A stretch of DNA of 64,000 nt from Trichomonas tenax (taxonomy: Eukaryota > Parabasalia > Trichomonadida > Trichomonadidae): the NCBI GenBank assembly GCA_023091735.1, contig JALKBU010000084.1, positions 1 to 64,000 of the forward strand, given 5' to 3'. The notes under the pieces were generated by a model that saw nothing but the letters and a program-made list of their open reading frames with translations, was not told the origin of the DNA and did not search any database. Positions 29,785 to 38,948 of this stretch are shown in pieces; positions within the stretch are counted from its first letter, which is position 1; every line of letters begins with the position of its first letter. The position numbers were made by a program, and so were the translations under genes.

Positions 29785-31680
29785 TCAAACATCGTCTCCG
29801 TGGAAGATATAACATGGAATTTCGTCTGAACCTACATCCATAAATACACTATCCAATGAATCTTTTCTGATGTAAATAAGAACATACGCAGAATATGGTT
29901 TCTCTCTTACTAGAGAGCTCATCAAATATAAGGAAGATGAGGACCAAGGACCACCAGCATTATCGAGAACTGCTTGTTCTTCTGTTGCTTGTGTTACAGA
30001 ACTATCATTGAATTTGTTCCATTCGTCATCAACATTCAAGAAAGCGTAGTAGTGACCAGCAATTGAAGATCCATTGTGAACGAGGACTCCAAACAGTTTG
30101 TAGTCTGCTGGTTCTTCACATCCTTCTGCAAGGAACTTCTTTAAATCAATATCTGTCCGAAAATCAAGTTTGGAATTAATCTTGTGAGTGCCTCTTATAT
30201 CAGAGCTGAATCTATTCAGAAGAAGACAGAGGACTTTTGGAAGGTGCGAGAATCTAGTGAAATATATCGCATTCTGTTTTCCAAACTCACCAGTATCGTA
30301 TTGACTGTCACCAACTAATTCTTCTTGCTCTGTGTATTGTTCGAATGATTCTTCTAAGTTTGATACACTTTCAACAGGCATTTGAAGATCATAGAATGAG
30401 CCTTCAAGTTTTTTGGTGTAATCTATTTCTGTGCATTTAACAATTGATTGTGTTGTGCCTTTAAAAATATCAGCGATAGTATTTTTGTGTTCTGTATTTT
30501 TCAATCTTTCTTCTAATGCGTCCAAAAGCAAGCGCGCGAATTCTTCTATGTCATGTTGTTTCAATATTTCCGATTCTGTCCATCCAAATGATTTCGTGAG
30601 TTCCTCTGTCGATGCAGGTCTACTGCCTATTTGCAAATTAGCAAATAGTCTCTGCAAAGCTAAAGGAATCGTCAATTTCTTTGCCTTCACATCAGCAGAT
30701 GTATCTATTCTATATATCAATGATCTAAAGACAGGAATATGATAGAGTGCTTGCAAAAAGCTGTTCATGTAACATGTGCATCCTTGGTTCATAATTCCGT
30801 TATATTTTGGCCTAACAGGAGTTGTTGAAGAGCTGTCTGATATCAAAATTGGCGAAAGTTTGGTTCTTAGTGGCGAATCATGTTTGAAAATTAAATCATC
30901 ATCTAAGTCTTCAAAAGGCTTTGGAAAACCATCAAAATCGTCATCTGTATCCTTTTTGAAAATGTAATCTGGCTTTTTTGGTTGATTTTTTTCCAATATA
31001 GGTTTTTCAGGAATTATCGGTTTTTCTTGTTTGAGTTGTTCATACACTGCTCTGTTCAGTTGATTATTCTTGTTTGCTACCGGAATCTTGAGAACTAATT
31101 TTTTCAATAATTCTTCTTCATGTTTTTGCTGTTTTGCGGGTGAATCAGTAATATGATCGTCAATTTCTATCTTTTTATGATCTGCTGGAGGCTTACTAAA
31201 TTCAGGTTCAATTAATGGACTTGGCTTATAAGTATTTTTCGGTGGTTTCACTTTAGATGGAGTAAACTTGAAGAGCAGCCTGAGGATGTTGTTGAAAATC
31301 ATATCATTTACTGATTCGTTTGAGATTAAAGTTTCAAAAGTATACGAATTTGTGTTATTTTCGAAAAATATCTGTCTGAATCGAGTAACGGAAACATCTT
31401 CATCATTTTGGTCGACGATTTCAAGTGTTATTCCCACTTTTGAAGGTGGTCCTGATAACATTTTGATTTTGAAAGCCAAAAATCGTGGTAAACTCTTTAG
31501 CAGAACTATTTTGAACGAATAATCATCGAATTCAATGATTTTTTCAATATCGTTATTTAAAATATCCCAATCATTGATGTTCCAGAGGAATTTATCCTTC
31601 ATTTTGTCGATAGAAATGTTGGAAAAAGAGACATTTGACCACCCACTTCCAACATCGCTATCGCTTTCTGATTCAAACAT
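29785..31680 (-). CDS. USP7: USP7-like ubiquitin carboxyl-terminal hydrolase
   Basis: A 631-residue deubiquitinase. Residues about 25-145 (FLWNINDWDILNN and following strands) look like a MATH/TRAF domain, then a low-complexity linker rich in K and P, then the C19 catalytic domain from about 285. The Cys box is NQGCTCYMNSFLQ (nucleophile is the second Cys), the next box QHDIEEFARLLLDALEE, and the His box LVHNGSSIAGHYYAFLN followed by NKFNDSSV, so the triad is present. MATH followed by USP is the layout of USP7. It ends with YVLIYIRKDS, also a family motif. The frame is open to a TTG at 31758, but the ATG at 31680 is preferred; the extra residues would be encoded by the promoter motif. Confidence 0.88.
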   Translation of the reverse strand: MFESESDSDVGSGWSNVSFSNISIDKMKDKFLWNINDWDILNNDIEKIIEFDDYSFKIVLLKSLPRFLAFKIKMLSGPPSKVGITLEIVDQNDEDVSVTRFRQIFFENNTNSYTFETLISNESVNDMIFNNILRLLFKFTPSKVKPPKNTYKPSPLIEPEFSKPPADHKKIEIDDHITDSPAKQQKHEEELLKKLVLKIPVANKNNQLNRAVYEQLKQEKPIIPEKPILEKNQPKKPDYIFKKDTDDDFDGFPKPFEDLDDDLIFKHDSPLRTKLSPILISDSSSTTPVRPKYNGIMNQGCTCYMNSFLQALYHIPVFRSLIYRIDTSADVKAKKLTIPLALQRLFANLQIGSRPASTEELTKSFGWTESEILKQHDIEEFARLLLDALEERLKNTEHKNTIADIFKGTTQSIVKCTEIDYTKKLEGSFYDLQMPVESVSNLEESFEQYTEQEELVGDSQYDTGEFGKQNAIYFTRFSHLPKVLCLLLNRFSSDIRGTHKINSKLDFRTDIDLKKFLAEGCEEPADYKLFGVLVHNGSSIAGHYYAFLNVDDEWNKFNDSSVTQATEEQAVLDNAGGPWSSSSLYLMSSLVREKPYSAYVLIYIRKDSLDSVFMDVGSDEIPCYIFHGDDV

Positions 31681-32085
31681 TCGCAAATAAACTTTTTGAC
31701 ACTTGAAATTTTTATAATTTTTACATGTCAAATTTAAATAATATCTCCGATTTCCCAAACAAAACCATGCTCAGCCATTTTAACAAACAACCATAAATTC
31801 ATTTCCTCAATTTATACATATTTTCCATCATAACTAGTTGATATATAACAATAATTTAATTTGATAATATTATTCTGAAACTAGTCCAAACACTTTATTA
31901 TTTTGCTCAACAAACGTATGAAAGCACATATTCATAATGTTTTTTGGTTCCATCTTATGTTTATTATCATTTGAATTTTGAAATATTCTTTTTGTTGAGA
32001 TAGTTATTACTGATTGACAAGAACAGTCATTTAAAAACAAATTTAAATGTCAATTTATGTTATCAAAAAAAATTCATAATTAATA
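31681..32085. other. intergenic with promoter motif
   Basis: Upstream of the USP7-like gene and downstream of the ankyrin gene. It holds one motif copy, TTTACATGTCAAAT, at 31720-31733, about 40 bases from the USP ATG. Otherwise AT-rich. Confidence 0.5.
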
Positions 32086-33500
32086 TCATTCTTCGAGAGG
32101 GTCAAGTTCTCTTCCAAACTTAGAAATTTCATCCTTCAGTTTCAAATAGTCTTGCTTAATAGATTCCAATAATTGAACAATCTTTTGCCTTCTTCTACCA
32201 TACTTTTCGACATTAACTTCATACTCTTTCACAACACCTTCGATCTTAGTCTTATCCATGTTAAGTTCGAGTACAGGAATCTCTTCGATGTTCGCTGCCT
32301 GCATGTCTATTCTATCGTGCATAGTCTTAATCCTGTTATCCATCGTGTTAAGGATACTTTTAACATAAGAATTATACTTGCGAAGGAAGTCGAGATATTC
32401 GAGACCAGTACTGAGCATTCTGTCTGTGGTGTTCGAATCGAGCTCCTTGAGAGAGGCGACGCCCTTGTCAATCAACTGGCGAGTGTTTTGAAGGCTTTCT
32501 TGATGCATTGTGAGACGAGTTTCGTTGTTTGTTTCATCTTCGTTAGAATTGCTGAGTTCGTGCTGAGATTTAGTGAGTTCTTCAACTTCCTTCTGCAATT
32601 CGTTGCGTTTTGCCGTAAATTCTTCGACTAATTTTTGATATTTAGCTAATTCAGCAGAAACAGACTCTAACTCGGCCTGCTTCTGTGTGAGCTGATCAGT
32701 AACAGTACGATGAGACTCACGAGTTGCGCAGTTTGCTGTTCTACTTGCCTGCATTCTGTCTCTCATTGCTTTCTCGTTCTCTTCGAGCGTATTGCACATA
32801 GAAGTGACGTTCTGGCAGTTGACACCAACCTGGTCTTTGTATTTTCCGATTGAAAGGAAGGCCTGTTTGAATTGATTATTTATCGCTGCGTGTTGAACCA
32901 ATGACTCTTTACACTTCTTGTATTGGTTGAGCGGCGGCCTTTCTATGTTGTGTGCTTCGTCTATAACTTTCTGGCATGTCAACATGACTTTTTCTTCAGC
33001 TGATTTAACTGGATCCAAAGTTGTCGATAAGAGGTTTGTTGCTGCGTCCAAGATGTTGTCATCGTTCTTGCTGTCGATGGAGCGCTCAACTCCAGCTAGT
33101 AAAGCGTACATCGGCGGATCATCTTTTGCAAGGTCTGCTGGGGTCTTTTTCTCGTCGTTTTCCTCGACTGTCGATGCACCTGCTTCGATAAGTAAATGCG
33201 CGGCGTTAAGTTTATGCTTTTGTGCGGCTACATGAAGTGGAGTTGAATAAATTTAAAAATGAATACCATCTTTCGCTTTAGCTGCGAGATCGGCTCCTAT
33301 AAAGATTAAGTATGTGATAACTTCCGGTTGTCCTGAAGCTGCTGCCCAATGGAGTGCTGTAAAATAAGATTAAAATGAATTCCGCATTTATCAACTGTAT
33401 TAACAGGAACACCATCTTCAATAAATTTCTTTAGAGCTTCAACATTACCGTTCTTTGCTGCTTGAATAAATTTAACAATCACTGCTGGTGAAATACTCAT
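32086..33500 (-). CDS. ankyrin-repeat coiled-coil protein with two interruptions
   Basis: Translating the three open pieces gives a protein of roughly 455 residues: MSISPAVIVKFIQAAKNGNV, three ankyrin repeats (TALHWAAASGQPEVITYLIF and TPLHVAAQKHKLNAAHLLIE are textbook), then a long coiled coil (about 165-455; heptads such as LTQKQAELESVSAELAKYQK). The coding frame is broken at 33361-33380 and again at 33244-33264, both times right after the glycine of the ankyrin DxxG turn and just before T-A/P-L-H. Both breaks begin with the same bases (GGWATTCATTTT). They may be minute introns copied along with the repeat, or lesions. The ATG at 33500 starts a good ankyrin N-terminus. Function unknown; protein-binding scaffold likely. 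Confidence 0.75.
33244..33264 (-). other. ankyrin gene interruption 2
   Basis: On the minus strand, the insert runs ATTCATTTTTAAATTT plus five bases after the codons for K-D-G. It contains an in-frame TAA. It lacks a GT start in the obvious phase and has no AG end. Length is a multiple of three if the codon after G is dropped. Confidence 0.45.
33361..33380 (-). other. ankyrin gene interruption 1
   Basis: On the minus strand, ATTCATTTTAATCTTATTTT follows the codons for K-C-G and precedes ACA-GCA-CTC-CAT (T-A-L-H). It shifts the frame. An ACAG lies at its 3' edge and TTTTAAT inside, both intron-like, but no GT donor is evident. Confidence 0.45.
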
Positions 33501-33946
33501 CCACCCTTTTTATACGTTAATTAAATATTTGTCAAGTAATGTCAAAATATTTTTACATGACAAAAATATTGATCTCCTTTTTTTTATCACGATCTCATAT
33601 AATTTAGCGCTAATTATTAATTTCAATATTATATTAATAATCAAGAGAATTAAATGATCATTGTTTTATAATGATATTTTCATTATTATAATGAATATCA
33701 AATCGTATTTTTTCATGTATTGATATTATCGATGCGTTCATCGTTATAACAAATGAAACAGATAATATCTAATTCAATAACAATAGTTAATAAATATAAT
33801 AAATTGGTAATGTTAAACAAATGATATTGATCAATTTCATATCAAATTGCAAACATGTATAAAATACAATTAACTTATGTGTCATATTGTTAAATGGCCT
33901 TTATCATAATAAAAAAGAATGCAATTAAAATAATAAATGTTTAAAA
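33501..33946. other. intergenic with promoter motif
   Basis: AT-rich region upstream of the ankyrin gene. A motif copy TTTACATGACAAAA lies at 33552, with AATGTCAAAAT about 18 bases to its left. Nothing else. Confidence 0.5.
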
Positions 33947-35080
33947 TTAGTTGTTAGGGAATGCCTTCATCCACTTCTCTTGGAATTCCTTAACCTGGTC
34001 CTTAGAAATGTTCTTCATTGATTCGTCTTCTTCAACATTGCCATCTGGATAAATGATTCTGCAGAGTGACGCCGACTGATTGCCAATCTCTCTTATCTCT
34101 GTGATGATAACAATGCCTGTTTCTTCAGACCTTTCCTTGCGAATGATGCGCTTGAAGCCTCCCTTCTTTGTGATTGTTCTTGTTTCGCATGTCATATCTT
34201 CATTTTCAAGTGGGATTTCATCGTTTGGTTGTTGCTTCTTCTCAATTGGTTTTTCTTCATGCTTTTCAACTTCAGCTGGTTTTTCTTCTGGAATTTTCTC
34301 ATTCTTTGGCTCTTCAACAGGTGTTTCTTCCTTTGTTTCATCATCTTCATCATCGTCTTCTGAGATACCAAGTTCCTTTTCAAGTTTCTCAATATCATCA
34401 ACATCATCCTCAGCATCACTCATTTCATTATTTTCAGCAATTTCTTCCTCTTCAGCAGCGATTTCTTCCTTCTCGAGAATGTTTTCGATTTCATCATTGT
34501 TTTCTTCTGGAACTACCATCTTTGCTAATTCTTCTTCATCCTTTGGAGAATCCTCAACCTTTGGCGTTTCTTCTTCCTTTGGTGTTTCTTCAATGATTGG
34601 AATAACTTCTTCCTTTGGAGGTTCTTCGAACTTTGGTGGTTCTTCAAACTTTGGTTTCTCTTCGAATTTTGATGTCATTGCTGGGTAATCATCGAAGAAA
34701 TCATCCTCATTCATTGGATTTTCAGATGGAAACTTTGGTGGTGACATCTTTGGAAAGTCGTCATCAAAGATTGGTGTAGGATGTTCCTCAAACTTTGGAG
34801 GTGTCATTAATGGAAATTCGTTATTTGTTTCAGATTTTGGTTTTGGTGTTTCTTTTGGTTTCGCAATTTCTTCTTTCTTCATTTCTTGCTGCTTCTTTGG
34901 CTTGCTCTCCTTCTTTGACTGAGACTGCATTGATCTGAAGACAATGTACATCTGGTGGATGTCGAAAGCTGAGAACATGAGATCTCTCAACATCTGTTGT
35001 CTTTGAATGGCAGCAACAGTGTCGATGATGGAGGGGATCCTTCTGTAGTACATTGGACGCTCGAATAGTTCAAACATCAT
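33947..35080 (-). CDS. acidic low-complexity protein with conserved-looking C-terminal domain
   Basis: A 377-residue protein. N-terminal helical segment (1-55), then a long disordered region rich in E, K, P and D, with a motif like FPLMTPPKFEE, FPKMSPPKF and YPAMTSKFEE repeated about three times between 90 and 155, then an acidic stretch (about 175-290). The last 85 residues are different: basic strands CETRTITKKGGFKRIIRKER, ending IYPDGNVEEDESMKN and a helix FQEKWMKAFP. That tail could be a small folded domain of the type seen in HSP40-associated or MLF-like proteins, but I cannot assign it. Two start ATGs are adjacent (35080 and 35077). Function unknown. Confidence 0.7.
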   Translation of the reverse strand: MMFELFERPMYYRRIPSIIDTVAAIQRQQMLRDLMFSAFDIHQMYIVFRSMQSQSKKESKPKKQQEMKKEEIAKPKETPKPKSETNNEFPLMTPPKFEEHPTPIFDDDFPKMSPPKFPSENPMNEDDFFDDYPAMTSKFEEKPKFEEPPKFEEPPKEEVIPIIEETPKEEETPKVEDSPKDEEELAKMVVPEENNDEIENILEKEEIAAEEEEIAENNEMSDAEDDVDDIEKLEKELGISEDDDEDDETKEETPVEEPKNEKIPEEKPAEVEKHEEKPIEKKQQPNDEIPLENEDMTCETRTITKKGGFKRIIRKERSEETGIVIITEIREIGNQSASLCRIIYPDGNVEEDESMKNISKDQVKEFQEKWMKAFPNN

Positions 35081-35793
35081 TAGAAATGAAGTGATTGATT
35101 TTCAAAATTTCTTCTTATAAATTTTCTGACAAAAATTGGCCGGCCAGATTTTTTGAGAATTTTTACGAAAGTCGCCGGATAAATATCTCGCGAAGTAAAT
35201 TGTCCGGACCTCTCCTTATCAACTACAAAGCCTTGCAATGACATAAATACCATATTTCGATAATTAAAACACATTGAATACCTTGAAACAAATATTATTG
35301 ATGAGATTAAATACAATTTCAACTAACGACATTTGCCAATGATCAGAAGTTTGGGAATAAACTATACCAGTAACCTTTTTTTTGTTTGGATAGTTGTTTT
35401 CTTTAAATTTTTGGTAAAATCAAAAAAGTTAACGTAACAATAGTTTTTAATATAGAACAAATCAAAAAGAAATCAATACTCAGGTGCAGCATAGCCATAT
35501 TAAATGAAATTCAATGAATCATTTCAATTTGAATAGAGAAAACCCCTCATCTTTTGGCTATATCACCAACTATTCTATGCAAGTAATATTTCAATCAAAA
35601 AGCAATTTGATAAAATAAATTTCGAATAACAATTTTAATTTTAAAAACCAAAACGCATAAATCATACCCTTTGTTTTTCGCTATTTATAGTTGAGCTGTG
35701 TTTGATATTATATTTAAAAACTAATCAATAACTTTAATATTTTCCTAAAATAACAAAATAAAATACAAAATATAGATAAATATATGTGGATTC
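35081..35793. other. intergenic
   Basis: AT-rich spacer with no credible gene or motif copy. The 80-codon minus-strand frame next to the acidic gene lacks coding character. Confidence 0.55.
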
Positions 35794-36927
35794 TTATGGA
35801 TTGAGCGCTGTTTCGAGTTTCTGTGGAAGCATTGTGATATTTTCATCATCTTGGTCAACATTTGTGCGCGCAAGTTCACCACGTGATCTTTTACTGGAAT
35901 GACGTGATGTCTTGCGTTTTGTGATAAGAGCATATGCGAAAATTATTGCACTTATTAATACTGTAAAATATGGAATAACAATTGGGTAAGGATGCTCGAA
36001 AGAAGGTGTTCTTGTTGGTAACACATAGAATTTTGTTGGAGGAGGCGTCTGTACAGGTGTTAGCGTTGGTGGCGGTGTTTGTTTGTCTGTTAAATAAACG
36101 TCATCATCCGAAATTGGAGTTACCTGAGATGTATCATTTTGCATCAATATATTTTCCACAATAGAGGCCTTGTGCCAGCATTTCATGCCTCCTGATGATT
36201 TTCCGAGAGAAATAACTTGAATTTGATTTGCTTTTGAAAGATCTCTTTGTGCGAGGACTTTAGACAGATACTTCATATCTTCATTGTCAGGCTCGCTCGG
36301 ATTTTCTAATATGATGGTTGACTCATCAGTTTGTTTTTTATTTTTGCGTGTTTTACTTGAATGCTTGTGTGCTTTTTTGTAAAGTGGCTTAATCAACAAA
36401 TATTCGGAAGATGATTCAGATGGAGGCGGATTTGATGGAGTATTATCGAAATTAAAATGTAATTGTCCGAAACTTGAGTCATCTTGATCATTGTTAGCAT
36501 CGCTTGTATCATTGTCTTGATCAGAATCATCAATTTCGGATTTTATCGAATTATCTGTTGATGAATTTTCTAATTCTATCATTTTTTCTCCATTAGTAAT
36601 GTTAACATCAGGAATTATCGGCGCCTCAATAGGATTTGAAGTGTTTGTTAATGTTTCATTGTTATTTGGAGTTATATCCATTTCGGTTTTGTTTTCTATT
36701 TGCGTTATGTTATCAGAAATAGTTGAATTTGCATCTTTAATAGGAATTGAATTGTTACTCGCATTTATATCGGTAAATTCTGAATGTAAACGTATTTTAA
36801 ACATATCAGCTGAAATTGATGAACAATAAGGTCCAAATCCTAAAAATCTGTTTAGACCTTTGGAAGTTCTAGTTACTGCTGATGACAGCAATAAAATTAA
36901 TGAAAGAGAATTAAAGATGATTTGCAT
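35794..36927 (-). CDS. type I surface protein, sequon-rich
   Basis: About 377 residues: signal peptide (MQIIFNSLSLILLLSSAVT), an extracellular region dense in N-glycosylation sequons (about eleven N-x-S/T sites, mostly between residues 40 and 145), acidic D/N-rich stretches, a basic KHSSKTRKNKK segment, a proline/threonine stalk (TPPPTLTPVQTPPPTK), one membrane segment (IVIPYFTVLISAIIFAYALI) and a short basic cytoplasmic tail. The ATG at 36927 is chosen since the upstream TTG-led codons fall in a promoter motif. I do not recognise a family. Likely a glycosylated cell-surface protein. Divergent from the BTB-Sel1 gene with a shared motif cluster between. Confidence 0.75.
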   Translation of the reverse strand: MQIIFNSLSLILLLSSAVTRTSKGLNRFLGFGPYCSSISADMFKIRLHSEFTDINASNNSIPIKDANSTISDNITQIENKTEMDITPNNNETLTNTSNPIEAPIIPDVNITNGEKMIELENSSTDNSIKSEIDDSDQDNDTSDANNDQDDSSFGQLHFNFDNTPSNPPPSESSSEYLLIKPLYKKAHKHSSKTRKNKKQTDESTIILENPSEPDNEDMKYLSKVLAQRDLSKANQIQVISLGKSSGGMKCWHKASIVENILMQNDTSQVTPISDDDVYLTDKQTPPPTLTPVQTPPPTKFYVLPTRTPSFEHPYPIVIPYFTVLISAIIFAYALITKRKTSRHSSKRSRGELARTNVDQDDENITMLPQKLETALNP

Positions 36928-36954
36928 TTTTATAATTTTGACAAATAAATTATA

Positions 36955-37036
36955 TTTACATGTCAATTAATTTTATTGACTTGTAAAAAAAAGTTTACAT
37001 TGCAATTATCCATTGCTGTCAAAATTTATATGACAC
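36955..37036. promoter_or_regulatory. bidirectional promoter motif cluster
   Basis: Copies at 36955 (TTTACATGTCAATT), 36994 (TTTACATTGCAATT) and 37025 (TTTATATGACACTT), intervals 39 and 31, plus an inverted one (TTGACTTGTAAAA) near 36976. They lie in the 117-bp gap between two divergent ATGs (36927 and 37045). Confidence 0.5.
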
Positions 37037-37044
37037 TTTTTATT

Positions 37045-38700
37045 ATGGACGAAGATAAAAATCATCATATTATCCATAATGGAAAAGGTTACAGTATAAA
37101 TATCAAGCGGTTTCAGGAGATATCCGCTGCGGCCTCCAAAATTATCGACTCAGGTGGTACCGATACTATCAAGTTTTCAGATTCTCTCGATGATCAATCT
37201 TTTTCAACCTTCGTAAATTACATAAATGACATAATATTTAAAATCAACAGCCACAATGCTCTAAATTTGCTTAAATGTGCGATGGTATATTCCTGCAAAA
37301 ATCCGTTAAATCAAGTGCAACAATTTTTATCATCATCAAAATACCTCGACTATGCTATACAAGCGTTAGAATTATCATACAAATACGAAAAAGTTCTCGA
37401 AATACTTGAAAAATATATCGCATTCAATTTTAATAATTATATTCATCGACCACAATTCCCAAATCTCCCATGCCACATAATATACAGAATAATTACATGG
37501 TACAATTCAAGTTTCGAAATTACAAATGATACTCTTGAATTATACTTTCGAATTTTAGAGATTAAAGGCACACAAGCGACACCATTGTTCTTAACTATAG
37601 ATTATTCAAAGCTTTCACCTATTACAATTACGAGAATCATCGGAATGAGTCAATTAGATTTCGATTCTATTGGTCCTCTTATTATGAAATATGTTGAGAA
37701 AACGCAGCAAGACCGTCAGGCTATGGAGGATTCATTGAACCAAAAACGAAACCAGGTTTCCATTCTTAAATCAGAGTTTGACAGAGCAAATGCTGTTTAC
37801 GAATCAACTGTTCAACGGCAGCGACTTTTAACGAGCAAACAAACAGATTTGGAGTCAAAACGAGATGCGCTGCTTGCTGAGCTTCGTGCACAAACAGAGA
37901 AAGCTGCACAACTCGAAGAACAAATAGCACAAAGAAAGATCGAAACAGAGCAAATTAACAAACAAAGGGACAACATCAATGCTCAAAAATTAGCTGTCCA
38001 GAAAGAGACAGATGAAGTCCAAAACGACATTGCAATATTGAAACAACAGATATTAGACAGAGAAATGCAACAAAAAGCTGCATTGGCAGCCAGAGAGTTT
38101 GCACGACGAGATGAAGAAATGCGCAAAGTTGCAGAACGCCAGAGACTTGAAGAGATGAGGAAACAAGAGGAAATGGAGAAACAAAAGAGCATTGAGATTT
38201 CATCAAACATGGAACAGAAAAATACTGCAGTGGCTGAAAAAGTCAGTGATAATAATTATGTTGAACCTTCTTTAACATATATAGAGTTTGATGCAGAATC
38301 CTTCAAGCGTGCTTTCATTGAGAAAGACATAAAGCCTCAATTTTGCATGCCGCCGTCCGCCGAATACTGCCTTAAAGCTTCTGGTTTCAGTCGTGCGTGT
38401 GAACTTGAATTTATGTGGGCATGCGTTCAGAATATGGATGCCGTCTACAGAAGTGGATATGGCGCTCTCCTCCTTGTAAATGATCCGCAATCATTGGATC
38501 TCGCAGCAACACTTATTTGCCAAGCTGCTGAAAAAGAAGAGCCATATGCTTTATATAACTTAGGGGCATTAATCGTGTCTGGTCTAGTTGATGGAGAGAA
38601 AGAAGAGGCTGCAGACTATATCTGCAGAGCTGCAATGAAAGGTGAACCAGATGCTCAGCTTATTGTCAAAGAACTTGTTAATTGGAATGTGTTGAATTGA
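37045..38700 (+). CDS. BTB-like, coiled-coil, Sel1-repeat protein
   Basis: About 551 residues: residues 1-100 resemble a BTB-like fold (SGGTDTIKFSDSLDDQSFSTFVNYIND), 100-210 a BACK-like helical region, 215-400 a coiled coil (EQIAQRKIETEQINKQR), and 480-551 Sel1-like repeats (PYALYNLGALIVSGLVDGEK, then AADYICRAAMKGEPDAQ). Trichomonad proteins with this combination are common and usually unnamed. ATG choice: 37045 is used; an earlier in-frame ATG at 37030 lies inside a promoter motif copy. Probably a protein-interaction adaptor, but function is unknown. Confidence 0.75.
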   Translation: MDEDKNHHIIHNGKGYSINIKRFQEISAAASKIIDSGGTDTIKFSDSLDDQSFSTFVNYINDIIFKINSHNALNLLKCAMVYSCKNPLNQVQQFLSSSKYLDYAIQALELSYKYEKVLEILEKYIAFNFNNYIHRPQFPNLPCHIIYRIITWYNSSFEITNDTLELYFRILEIKGTQATPLFLTIDYSKLSPITITRIIGMSQLDFDSIGPLIMKYVEKTQQDRQAMEDSLNQKRNQVSILKSEFDRANAVYESTVQRQRLLTSKQTDLESKRDALLAELRAQTEKAAQLEEQIAQRKIETEQINKQRDNINAQKLAVQKETDEVQNDIAILKQQILDREMQQKAALAAREFARRDEEMRKVAERQRLEEMRKQEEMEKQKSIEISSNMEQKNTAVAEKVSDNNYVEPSLTYIEFDAESFKRAFIEKDIKPQFCMPPSAEYCLKASGFSRACELEFMWACVQNMDAVYRSGYGALLLVNDPQSLDLAATLICQAAEKEEPYALYNLGALIVSGLVDGEKEEAADYICRAAMKGEPDAQLIVKELVNWNVLN

Positions 38701-38948
38701 TATTATATTTTTTTGTTTTATTTATATAAATATTCTGTGATGTTTTCTAATAACTACAATGCTTTTTAACACACATGTTTTATATTAATACCAAATAGAT
38801 TGCACCCGAAAATACCTAATATTCGATGAAATTAAATTCAAATCTCATATATCTTCAACGATAAAATATGTGTTTAACAAACAAATGAAATCAATTGGAA
38901 ATTTTGATATCATCGATATATTAGAATATATCAAATAATTGATTGAGA

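Noticed and set aside
34080..34688. Ser/Phe-rich 202-codon frame antisense to the acidic gene
   Set aside because: It is the mirror of E/K/P-rich codons (S and F runs) and has no independent features.
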